From an uncultured Clostridia bacterium (GTDB lineage: Bacteria > Bacillota_A > Clostridia > Oscillospirales > Oscillospiraceae), in assembly GCA_946408145.1 (NCBI GenBank), contig CAMJQX010000026.1, forward strand, positions 1-12,290: DNA of 12,290 bases. Direction: 5' to 3'. This document shows positions 6,672 through 12,290 of the stretch, piece by piece. How positions within the stretch are numbered: the first letter of the stretch is position 1; each line of letters opens with the position of its first letter. Under the pieces are notes generated by a model. It had not been told where the DNA came from and ran no database searches. It was given only the letters and a program-made list of their open reading frames with translations. Made by a program: the position numbers and the translations under genes.

Positions 6672-8012
6672 ATGAAAATTGCAATGCTCGTGCTCTTCGG
6701 CACCACCTCCGTCATCGGGGCGGGCCTGACGGCTCTGTTCATCATCGGTTTGTGGGCCATGCTGCAAAAATCCGGCGTGCCCGGCTGGTGGGCCCTGATC
6801 CCCTGCGCCAGAGACTATCAGATGGCCCGCTGCGCCGAACGCGAGCCGGAGGGCAGGATCACCTGTCTTACCAGTCTTGCGATCCTCGTTGTCCGACTGC
6901 TGCAGCAGCTGGAGCTGCTGACGTTATCGTCTGAGGAAGTCGAGAGCATCAGTTATCTCGCTATCCCGATCCTGGCGCTGTATCTGGTCAAGCTCATCTA
7001 CAGCATCCGCGTCTGCGCCGGCCTCATTGAGGTCTACGGGAGACGCCGCCGCTGGCTGTGGCTCTGGATCCCGCTCGATTTCATCCCGGCGCTGATCTGG
7101 GGCTTCAGCAGCAGGTTCCAGCCGCTGTGGAAGGTGGAGGATATCCGCCGGGAGCTGTCGGACGTGACCAGTTCCGGCATGGCCAACATCCTCGACGACG
7201 GGCTGACGGTGAACCTCCGGGTCCGCAAGGTGCGGGAATTCCTGCACATGAAGACGCTGATCCGCGACATCCACCTCAGCATCCCGCCCGGACGCATGGT
7301 GCTGCTGCTCGGCGGCTCCGGCGCGGGCAAGACCGTCTTCCTCAACGCCATCTGCGGCTATGAGAAGGCGGACGCCAGCGTGCTGCTCGGCGGCACCGAC
7401 ATCTACAAGCATTACAAGAAGATGCAGTACCAGATCGGCTACGCGCCGCAGCAGGACACGATGCGCGGCAAGGACACGATCTACGGCACGCTGATGGACA
7501 CCGCGAAGCTCCGCCTGCCCAAGGACGCCCTCCCCTCCGAGCGGAAGGCCCGCGTGGATAAGGTCCTGGACATCTTCGGGCTCACGCCCTCCAGGACGCA
7601 TCTGGTGGAAAAGCTCTCCGGCGGCCAGAGAAAGCGTGTTTCCATCGCAATGGAGCTCTTGAGCAATCCCGCGCTCTTCATTCTCGACGAACCGGACTCC
7701 GGCCTCGACGGCGTGATGGCGCGCGAGCTCATGGAGCAGCTGCGCGCGGTCGCGGATCAGGGCAAGATCGTGATCGTCATCACGCACACGCCCGACCGCG
7801 TGGTCGACCTGTTCGACGATGTGATCGTGCTGGCGAAGGACGACAGGCGCGTCGGGCGGCTCGCCTTCTACGGGAGTGTGGAGGAGGCGCGGGCCTTCTT
7901 CGGCAGAGACCGCATGGAGGACATCGTGAAGACCATCAACATGAAGGCCGTCGGCGGTGAGGGCCGGGCGGAAGAGTTTATCGCGAAGTACGCGGAGGTG
8001 CAGCATGCCTGA
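6672..8012 (+). CDS. ABCG-like ATPase fused to an N-terminal DUF5684-like membrane domain
   Basis: The 446-residue protein has three or four membrane segments in residues 1-150, including the motif LQKSGVPGWWALIP (about 33-46). This resembles the DUF5684 pattern of a hydrophobic helix followed by Gly-x-Pro-Gly-Trp and a Pro. An ABC ATPase domain spans about 175-420: Walker A GGSGAGKT (214-221), signature LSGGQRKR (315-322), Walker B with D339/E340 followed by PDSGLD, and H-loop H372. The signature context and Walker B resemble the eukaryotic White/ABCG subfamily and its bacterial relatives. The ATG at 6672 is chosen over GTG 6663, which is only 3 bases from GGAG. The gene overlaps the permease gene by 8 bp, so the two surely form one transporter. 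Substrate is unknown; immunity or secondary export is possible. Confidence 0.85.
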   Translation: MKIAMLVLFGTTSVIGAGLTALFIIGLWAMLQKSGVPGWWALIPCARDYQMARCAEREPEGRITCLTSLAILVVRLLQQLELLTLSSEEVESISYLAIPILALYLVKLIYSIRVCAGLIEVYGRRRRWLWLWIPLDFIPALIWGFSSRFQPLWKVEDIRRELSDVTSSGMANILDDGLTVNLRVRKVREFLHMKTLIRDIHLSIPPGRMVLLLGGSGAGKTVFLNAICGYEKADASVLLGGTDIYKHYKKMQYQIGYAPQQDTMRGKDTIYGTLMDTAKLRLPKDALPSERKARVDKVLDIFGLTPSRTHLVEKLSGGQRKRVSIAMELLSNPALFILDEPDSGLDGVMARELMEQLRAVADQGKIVIVITHTPDRVVDLFDDVIVLAKDDRRVGRLAFYGSVEEARAFFGRDRMEDIVKTINMKAVGGEGRAEEFIAKYAEVQHA

Positions 8013-9267
8013 AGCGACAACGATCCGGGAAGAACAGCGGATGAAGCTGATCCGCTACCGCGGGCGCCGCTCGCAGATCCTGATCTATCTCGGCAAATTC
8101 CTGCGCATGTTCGTGTATCAGAACGACTGGAAGGTCCTGCCGATGGCGGCGGTGATCGCCGGCCTCGTGGCGATGGTGGTCAAGAATATGTTCTTCATCT
8201 CCATGGAGGGCACGCTGATGGCCGCCTTCGCGCTGACCTGTGTCGGTATCTGGAACGGCTGCTTCAACTCCATCCAGGTGATCTGCCGCGAGCGCGACGT
8301 CATCAAGCGCGAGCACCGCGCGGGCATGCACATAAGCTCCTATATCATCGCGCACCTGATCTACCAGGGGATGCTCTGCCTGCTGCAGACGGTGATCACG
8401 CTGTACGTGTTCCGGGTTGTCGGCGTCCGCTTTCCGGAGGAGGGGCTGTTCACCCGCTGGATGATCGCGGATCTCGGCATCAGCCTGTTTTTGATCACCT
8501 GCGCCGCAGATACGCTTGCCCTGTGGATCTCCTCGCTTGCGCGCAACACGACTACGGCCATGACGATCATGCCTTTCGTGCTGATCTTCCAGCTGGTCTT
8601 TTCCGGCTGGATGCTGCAGCTGCCCGAGTGGAGCAAGCCGCTGAACGAGCTGACGATCTCCCATTACGGGCTGACGGCGCTCGCCTCCCAGGCGGACTAC
8701 AACAGCCGCCCGCTGGTCGCGCTGTGGGGCTCGGTGAGCAAGCTGAGGGGCACGGATCTCTCGCTCAGCTTCACCGTAGGCCAGGCGCTGGATTATCTGT
8801 CCGATGAGAACAACCCCGGCGTCAAGGACATCCGGGAGACGGCGTTCGACCGCTCGTATACCGTGCGGGAGCTGACCGAGCTGCTGCCGGAATCGGACGC
8901 CAGAACGCTCATGGCCGCGCTCTTTGAGAAGGACTCGATCCTCTCTTCCCTGGGGGACGAGCAGGTCAGCGTCGACAGCACGTTCGGCGAGGTCCTCGAC
9001 TATCTTGCAGCCAGCCCCCTCCTGGAGGGTGAGCGGCAGAACAAGCTCTCGGTCAACACCACCGTCGGGGAGATCATCGATTATCTCGGCGAAGACAAGG
9101 TCCACTGGGAGGTGCAGCAGGCGGCTACGGCGGCCAACTACAACCCCGCCTATGAGCACTCGCAGGAGAACATCACATCCTGCTGGCTCTCGCTGCTTCT
9201 CATGACTGTCGTCTGCGCGCTGCTGGCAACGATCACGCTGGAATTCATCGACAAGGACAAACGGTGA
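8005..9267 (+). CDS. ABC-2/ABCG-type permease with a large repeat-bearing extracytoplasmic domain
   Basis: The 420-residue membrane protein starts at ATG 8005, 6 bases after GGAGG and inside the end of the ATPase gene. Five hydrophobic segments lie between residues 44 and 205, with ICRERDVIKREHRAG (93-107), a coupling-helix pattern known from ABCG permeases. A sixth helix lies at about 392-412. Between helices 5 and 6 is an outer domain of about 185 residues, much larger than usual for prokaryotic ABC-2 permeases. It holds four related motifs: FTVGQALDYL (256), YTVRELTELL (285), STFGEVLDYL (325) and TTVGEIIDYL (352). These could bind an external ligand, such as the exported protein. It pairs with the 6672-8012 ATPase and is the last gene before the terminator. 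Confidence 0.88.
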   Translation: MPEATTIREEQRMKLIRYRGRRSQILIYLGKFLRMFVYQNDWKVLPMAAVIAGLVAMVVKNMFFISMEGTLMAAFALTCVGIWNGCFNSIQVICRERDVIKREHRAGMHISSYIIAHLIYQGMLCLLQTVITLYVFRVVGVRFPEEGLFTRWMIADLGISLFLITCAADTLALWISSLARNTTTAMTIMPFVLIFQLVFSGWMLQLPEWSKPLNELTISHYGLTALASQADYNSRPLVALWGSVSKLRGTDLSLSFTVGQALDYLSDENNPGVKDIRETAFDRSYTVRELTELLPESDARTLMAALFEKDSILSSLGDEQVSVDSTFGEVLDYLAASPLLEGERQNKLSVNTTVGEIIDYLGEDKVHWEVQQAATAANYNPAYEHSQENITSCWLSLLLMTVVCALLATITLEFIDKDKR

Positions 9268-9322
9268 TCCGGCGCGTATGCGCGTCCCCGCTATGCTGCG
9301 CCCGACGCCCGCTTCTTTCATC

Positions 9323-9359
9323 AGCAAAACCGCCGCCCTCCAAGGGCGGCGGTTTTGCT
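9323..9359 (+). terminator. Strong intrinsic terminator of the exporter operon
   Basis: A 17-bp perfect stem (9323-9339 with 9343-9359) of the AGCAAAACCGCCGCCCT type closes a CCA loop and runs straight into T-rich sequence (TTTTGCTTTTCTAT). It ends the plus-strand operon 56 bp after the permease stop and also separates it from the convergent gene at 9395. Confidence 0.92.
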
Positions 9360-9394
9360 TTTCTATACGGTTTATACGGAAGCAGCGCATCCGG

Positions 9395-10189
9395 TCAGGC
9401 GCCTTTTCCCCCGGACCTTACGGCCCTGCGGTCGGCGAGCTCAAAGGGGATCGTGACCAGCAGCATGTACACGCCGAGGATGACGATGCAGGGCAGCAGA
9501 TACAAAAACGGGAACGGGAGCCAGCTGTGGAAAAGCTCGAGCAGGAAATTGCCCTCCGTCTCCACGGAGAAGAAGTAGTTCGCCTTCGGGTGCAGGCCGG
9601 TCCAGCGCAGGAGCAGATTGAGGAGGAAGATCACGAATGCGATCACGAGCACGGCGAGCGCGGCCTTCGGCAGATCGCGGAACTTCGGCCGAAACAGGCC
9701 GAAGGAGGCCAGCGCCAGCCCCTCGATCACGACCATGAAATGCGTCCCGTAATAGCCGAGCATCCGCGGCAGGAGCAGCGAGTAGCCGTCGAAGCCGTTG
9801 CCGGGCATCAGCAGCGCCATCAGCGCCCCGAGCGGCCCGAGGAAAAAGCCGAAGCACATCAGAGAGCGGTTCTTTTTCAGCACCGCGATCGGAATGATGA
9901 TCATATTGATGTTGCACAGCTGCAGCGGCAGCTCGCCCCACCAGTTGAAGCCGCCCATCCCGGCGGTGATGGCATTATACTCGCTGTCGAGCGACAGGTA
10001 GTATTTATAGAACACGAATCCGATGAGCGTCACGACGCAGGCCGCGATCAGGACCGCGCCCCTCGTTTTCTCGCTCTTGCCGCGCAGCAGGACGCTCGCC
10101 AGGACGAGCAGCAGCAGGAAAGCCGCAAATACTGCCAGAAACAGCGGATTGAGCGGTCTCATGATCCAGAAATCGGAACTGGGCTGCAT
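9395..10189 (-). CDS. YwaF/TMEM164-family integral membrane protein
   Basis: The 264-residue protein has about six or seven membrane helices and little soluble sequence. The motif GELPLQLCNINM (85-96) and the following FGFFLGPLGALMALLMP match the YwaF family (TIGR02206/TMEM164), whose role is not established in bacteria as far as I know. The ATG at 10189 has GGAGG 7 bases upstream. It has its own promoter (10216-10244) and is convergent with the exporter operon, so a role in export is unlikely. Confidence 0.85.
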   Translation of the reverse strand: MQPSSDFWIMRPLNPLFLAVFAAFLLLLVLASVLLRGKSEKTRGAVLIAACVVTLIGFVFYKYYLSLDSEYNAITAGMGGFNWWGELPLQLCNINMIIIPIAVLKKNRSLMCFGFFLGPLGALMALLMPGNGFDGYSLLLPRMLGYYGTHFMVVIEGLALASFGLFRPKFRDLPKAALAVLVIAFVIFLLNLLLRWTGLHPKANYFFSVETEGNFLLELFHSWLPFPFLYLLPCIVILGVYMLLVTIPFELADRRAVRSGGKGA

Positions 10190-10215
10190 ATCGCCACCTC
10201 CCTCTTGTTTCCCGT

Positions 10216-10244
10216 ATTCTATCACAGTCTCCCGTGCTTGTAAA
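10216..10244 (-). promoter_or_regulatory. Promoter of the YwaF-like gene
   Basis: On the minus strand TTTACA (10239-10244) and TAGAAT (10216-10221) are 17 bp apart, with a TGA extended -10 element directly before TAGAAT. The two boxes each match five of six consensus bases. Confidence 0.75.
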
Positions 10245-10259
10245 TGCTATTTAAGCACT

Positions 10260-10475
10260 TTAAGCTTCCATCTGCGCCGCAGCGGCTGCGGAGGCCGAAA
10301 GAAAAGGCACAGAACCGGGATCCGTCTCCCAATCCTGTGCCTTTTTCCTTTTGTACGCTTTGGGGTTGCCGGGTCTGCGGGTCACGGGGCTGATGCTCCA
10401 GGTGCCGCGGCGTTCGGCGTTCCGCTCACGCTTTTTCTTTTTCGAGAGCTTCTCGTAGGGGATGAATTTCTCCAT
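10260..10475 (-). CDS. Small basic conserved protein, function unknown
   Basis: The 71-residue protein is strongly basic in its first 47 residues (EKLSKKKKRERNAERRGTW, then PVTRRPGNPKAYKRKKAQ). From memory, similar small proteins starting MEKxIPYEKLSKKK occur in many clostridia, with no known role. Start and reality are supported by AAAGGAGG 5 bases before the ATG and a near-consensus promoter (10507-10535). The charge suggests nucleic-acid or ribosome contact, but that is only inference. The C-terminal part (residues 59-71, Ala-rich) looks non-conserved, and a terminator-like hairpin lies inside the reading frame. Confidence 0.7.
   Translation of the reverse strand: MEKFIPYEKLSKKKKRERNAERRGTWSISPVTRRPGNPKAYKRKKAQDWETDPGSVPFLSASAAAAAQMEA
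10302..10345. terminator. Bidirectional terminator-like hairpin inside the 3' end of the small gene
   Basis: AAAAGGCACAG (10302-10312) pairs with CTGTGCCTTTT (10335-10345), with an inner GGGA/TCCC stem. T-rich sequence follows on both sides: TTTTTCCTTTT on the plus strand and TTTTCTTTC on the minus strand. On the minus strand it lies within codons about 44-58 of the 10260-10475 gene, ahead of its TAA stop. Confidence 0.65.
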
Positions 10476-10506
10476 GGCGTCCTCCTTTCATATGCCGTCA
10501 CTGGGT

Positions 10507-10535
10507 ACTATAGTGGATAAGGGCCGCGCTGTCAA
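10507..10535 (-). promoter_or_regulatory. Near-consensus promoter of the small basic gene
   Basis: Minus strand TTGACA (10530-10535, perfect) and TATAGT (10507-10512) are separated by 17 bp. The predicted start is about 25 bases ahead of the ATG at 10475. This is one of the strongest promoters in the window. Confidence 0.85.
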
Positions 10536-10536
10536 G

Positions 10537-10560
10537 CCCGGCCGCCGTTGCGCGGCCGGG
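10537..10560. promoter_or_regulatory. 9-bp inverted repeat between divergent promoters
   Basis: CCCGGCCGC (10537-10545) and GCGGCCGGG (10552-10560) flank a 6-bp loop. It abuts the -35 box of the small basic gene and overlaps the putative -35 region of the methyltransferase promoter. It could be a shared operator; a purely structural role is equally open. Confidence 0.4.
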
Positions 10561-10576
10561 CAAACTGTGCTATGAT
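10548..10576 (+). promoter_or_regulatory. Extended -10 promoter of the methyltransferase gene
   Basis: TGCTATGAT gives an extended -10 (TATGAT at 10571-10576). The -35 (TTGCGC, 10548-10553, 17-bp spacer) is weak, as is common with an extended -10. Confidence 0.6.
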
Positions 10577-10635
10577 GAGCCCGGGACCCGGCAGACTGCC
10601 CCATGCGCGCTCCGCGGCGCGGGAAAGGAGCTTTC

Positions 10636-11403
10636 ATGGATCACGAACGCCTCGACACCCTCGTCCGCTCCTGGAAGCGGGAGGAGGAGCTTGCGCATAT
10701 CCGCGGCTGGGATTTCTCCCACATTAACGGCAGGTATCGCGAGGGAGATCCGCCCTGGGACTACCGGCAGATCGTCAACGAATACCGCCGGGCGGACAGC
10801 CGCCTGCTCGACTATGACACCGGCGGCGGCGAATTTCTGCTCTCGCTGGGGCATCCCTGCGAAAACACCGCCGCGACGGAGGGCTATTCGCCGAACGTCA
10901 CGCTCTGTCGGGAGCGGCTGCTGCCGCTGGGGATCGACTTCCGGCCCTGCGGCGACCCGGCGCATATCCCCTTTCCCGACGCCTCCTTCGACCTGATGAT
11001 CAACCGCCACGGGAGCTTTGACGCCGCAGAGTGCTTCCGGCTGCTCAAGCCGGGCGGCGTCTTCGTCACGCAGCAGGTCGGCTCCGACAATGACCGGGAG
11101 CTCGTGCAGATGGTATTGCCGGATGCGCCTCCGCCTTTCCCCGATCTGAGGCTCTCGGTTCAGCGCGAGCGTTTCCGGGAGGCGGGCTTCGAGATCCTGC
11201 GGGCGGAGGAGGCCTTCCCCCCGATCGCCTTTACCGACATCGGCGCTTTCGTGTGGTTCGCGCGCATCATCGAGTGGGAATTCCCCGGCTTCTCGGTCGC
11301 GCGCTGCCTGCCGCGCCTGCTGGCGCTGCAGCGGAAGCTGGAGGCGGAGGGCGAGATCGCCGGGCTGACCCATCGCTATCTGATCGCCGCCCGCAAAAAC
11401 TGA
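10636..11403 (+). CDS. Class I SAM-dependent methyltransferase
   Basis: The 255-residue protein has the Rossmann methyltransferase pattern. Motif I is LLDYDTGGGEF (57-67). An acidic residue at the end of strand 2 (E82, in EGYSPNV) fits ribose binding. A PFPDASFDLMINRHG block and the post-motif LLKPGGVFVTQQVG follow. The ATG at 10636 is 5 bases after AAAGGAG; an upstream in-frame ATG at 10603 lacks a site. It transfers a methyl group from S-adenosylmethionine to an unknown substrate. It has its own promoter and terminator and no linked pathway gene. Confidence 0.88.
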   Translation: MDHERLDTLVRSWKREEELAHIRGWDFSHINGRYREGDPPWDYRQIVNEYRRADSRLLDYDTGGGEFLLSLGHPCENTAATEGYSPNVTLCRERLLPLGIDFRPCGDPAHIPFPDASFDLMINRHGSFDAAECFRLLKPGGVFVTQQVGSDNDRELVQMVLPDAPPPFPDLRLSVQRERFREAGFEILRAEEAFPPIAFTDIGAFVWFARIIEWEFPGFSVARCLPRLLALQRKLEAEGEIAGLTHRYLIAARKN

Positions 11404-11420
11404 GGCGTAGGGATGCAGCT

Positions 11421-11453
11421 GCCGCCCGCCCCGAAGGAAATGGGGCGGGCGGC
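11421..11453 (+). terminator. Terminator between convergent methyltransferase and flavodoxin genes
   Basis: A perfect 12-bp GC stem, GCCGCCCGCCCC (11421-11432) with GGGGCGGGCGGC (11442-11453), is followed by GTTGTGTTGT. The tail is only partly T-rich, but stem strength and place (18 bp after the stop) support it. Confidence 0.75.
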
Positions 11454-11479
11454 GTTGTGTTGTCCGCTTGACTGATCGC

Positions 11480-11962
11480 TCAGTCGAGCTTCAGCGCGGC
11501 GAGCCAGTTTTTCAGCTCGCTCTCGGAGGCGCGGGCGCGAAAGCGCCTGCCCTCGAGCACCTTTGCGCCTTTGGCAAGCTTTTCGATCCTGCCCTGGCCC
11601 TCGCCGAGCTCACTGCCGCCGGAGGTGAAGAAGGGCACGACGGTCTTGCCCGTGAAGTCATAGGCGTCCAGGAAGCTGTCGATGATGCTCGGCTCGCGGT
11701 ACCACCAGATCGGGAAGCCCAGGAAGATCACATCCGCCTCCGCCGCCGGGATCTCCTGCGCGGCCATCGCCGGGCGGCAGTTCGGATCCTGCATCTCCAG
11801 CGTGCTGCGGGATTGTTTGTCCATCCAGTTCAGGTCCTTCCGCTCGTAGGGGAGTTCCGGGCGGATCTCATACAGCTCGGCCCCGGCCGCTTCGGCAAGC
11901 GTCTTCGCCAGCGTGCGGGTATTGCCGCCTGCGCTGAAATAGGTGACGATCTTTTTGCTCAT
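11480..11962 (-). CDS. Flavodoxin-family protein
   Basis: The 160-residue protein has a flavodoxin fold. The phosphate-binding loop TYFSAGGNTRTLA (7-19) contacts FMN, and FLGFPIWWYREPS and FFTSGGSELG mark the isoalloxazine-binding loops. The length and the DLNWMDKQSR segment fit the clostridial flavodoxin_4-like group. It is cytosolic and probably carries electrons or acts as an NAD(P)H-linked quinone or flavin reductase. The ATG at 11962 is preceded by AAGGAAGG; the in-frame ATG at 12028 lies downstream of the promoter but lacks a good site. Confidence 0.9.
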   Translation of the reverse strand: MSKKIVTYFSAGGNTRTLAKTLAEAAGAELYEIRPELPYERKDLNWMDKQSRSTLEMQDPNCRPAMAAQEIPAAEADVIFLGFPIWWYREPSIIDSFLDAYDFTGKTVVPFFTSGGSELGEGQGRIEKLAKGAKVLEGRRFRARASESELKNWLAALKLD

Positions 11963-12047
11963 GCTTTCCTTCCTTTCCAACAAAGGGTAGCGACTGTGCG
12001 TTTCATTGACTTTTTGCTTTTCAGGCATTATAGTCTTTCAAGAAGAT

Positions 12048-12076
12048 TGTATATCGGAAACCTGGCTTCCCGTCAA
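12048..12076 (-). promoter_or_regulatory. Promoter of the flavodoxin gene
   Basis: Minus strand TTGACG (12071-12076) and TATACA (12048-12053) are 17 bp apart. A second TATAAT (12027-12032) lies closer to the gene but lacks a -35 at the right distance. The leader would be about 80 bases. Confidence 0.65.
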
Positions 12077-12130
12077 GAGCTTTTTCCGTCGCGAAAGAAA
12101 TCTTTCATATAAACTGAACGGAGAGAAATC

Positions 12131-12290
12131 ATGAAGAACACCGCATCCCGCAGCTTTCTGCTCCTTCTTGTCCTGCTGCTGACGCTGAGCCTTTCGGTCG
12201 GCAGCGCCGCGTGCGCCGAAGCCTTACCGGCTCCTGCAGAGACGGACGAGCCGACGCCGAGCTCCGAGCCCAGCCCCGAGCCGACGCCGA
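12131..12290 (+). CDS. Secreted Pro/Glu/Thr-rich protein, N-terminal part only
   Basis: The reading frame runs off the window after 53 codons. GGAGAG lies a suitable distance before the ATG at 12131. Residues 1-30 form a signal peptide: positive MKNTASR, a Leu-rich core (LLLLVLLLTLSLS) and a likely signal-peptidase I site after SAACA. A Cys is present, but the lipobox is poor. A low-complexity linker begins right after, with EPTPS and EPSPEPTP repeats, typical of spacer regions of cell-surface or secreted clostridial proteins. The functional domain lies outside the window. No convincing promoter is visible; TATAAA at 12108-12113 is too close to the ribosome binding site. Confidence 0.75.
   Translation, partial: MKNTASRSFLLLLVLLLTLSLSVGSAACAEALPAPAETDEPTPSSEPSPEPTP

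Noticed and set aside
4299..6767. 822-codon open frame on the minus strand opposite the ABC2 gene
   Set aside because: It is antisense to a clear ABC exporter in GC-rich DNA. The translation is His/Asp/Arg/Gly-rich low complexity with no domain and no ribosome binding site.
6924..8006. 360-codon minus-strand open frame opposite the ABCG-like gene
   Set aside because: Shadow of a gene with all ABC motifs intact; low-complexity product without a start signal.
7978..9390. 470-codon minus-strand open frame opposite the permease
   Set aside because: Same shadow composition; it also runs through the strong terminator at 9323-9359, and the plus-strand permease explains the region fully.
9278..10243. 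321-codon plus-strand frame opposite the YwaF-like gene
   Set aside because: Charged low-complexity shadow of a membrane-protein gene that has a good promoter and ribosome binding site.

Overview
The window looks like a chromosomal segment of a GC-rich anaerobic Firmicute, most likely a gut clostridial lineage of the Oscillospiraceae type. This rests on strong AGGAGG-type ribosome binding sites, sigma-A-like promoters with 17-bp spacers, high GC in genes and AT-rich control regions, and the presence of a C39-peptidase/NHLM-type exporter pair. The assignment is inferred from composition and gene families only.

Layout. Bases 1-353 hold no gene. They carry strong hairpins and a duplicated ~95-bp block, one copy of which lies inside a ~189-bp segment bounded by 9-bp inverted repeats. 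Bases 354-1443 (minus strand) hold a secreted-protein precursor with a double-glycine leader (354-785), preceded by its probable regulator (835-1443), an HTH domain joined to a degenerate receiver domain. An AT-rich divergent control region (1444-1715) has a promoter facing each way. Bases 1716-9267 (plus strand) are one tightly packed operon that ends in a very strong terminator: a miniature HlyD-like membrane protein, a peptidase-containing ABC exporter (NHLM ABC1 type), a partner ABC exporter (NHLM ABC2 type), an ABCG-like ATPase fused behind a DUF5684-like membrane domain, and an ABC-2 permease with a repeat-bearing outer domain.

How it may work (inference). The regulator probably controls the precursor and perhaps the operon. 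The precursor is made with a 17-residue leader ending in GG. The C39 domain of ABC1 cuts after GG, and ABC1/ABC2 with the small HlyD-like protein export a ~126-residue, cysteine-free, beta-strand-rich protein. The second ABC pair could give self-protection, or could export or extract something else. No modifying enzyme is seen, so this looks like a system for secreting an unmodified small protein rather than a typical modified RiPP cluster, unless enzymes lie upstream of the window.

Bases 9395-12290 look like ordinary chromosome, each gene with its own control signals: a YwaF/TMEM164-like membrane protein, a small basic protein, a SAM methyltransferase, a flavodoxin, and the first 53 codons of a secreted Pro/Glu/Thr-rich protein cut off by the window edge.
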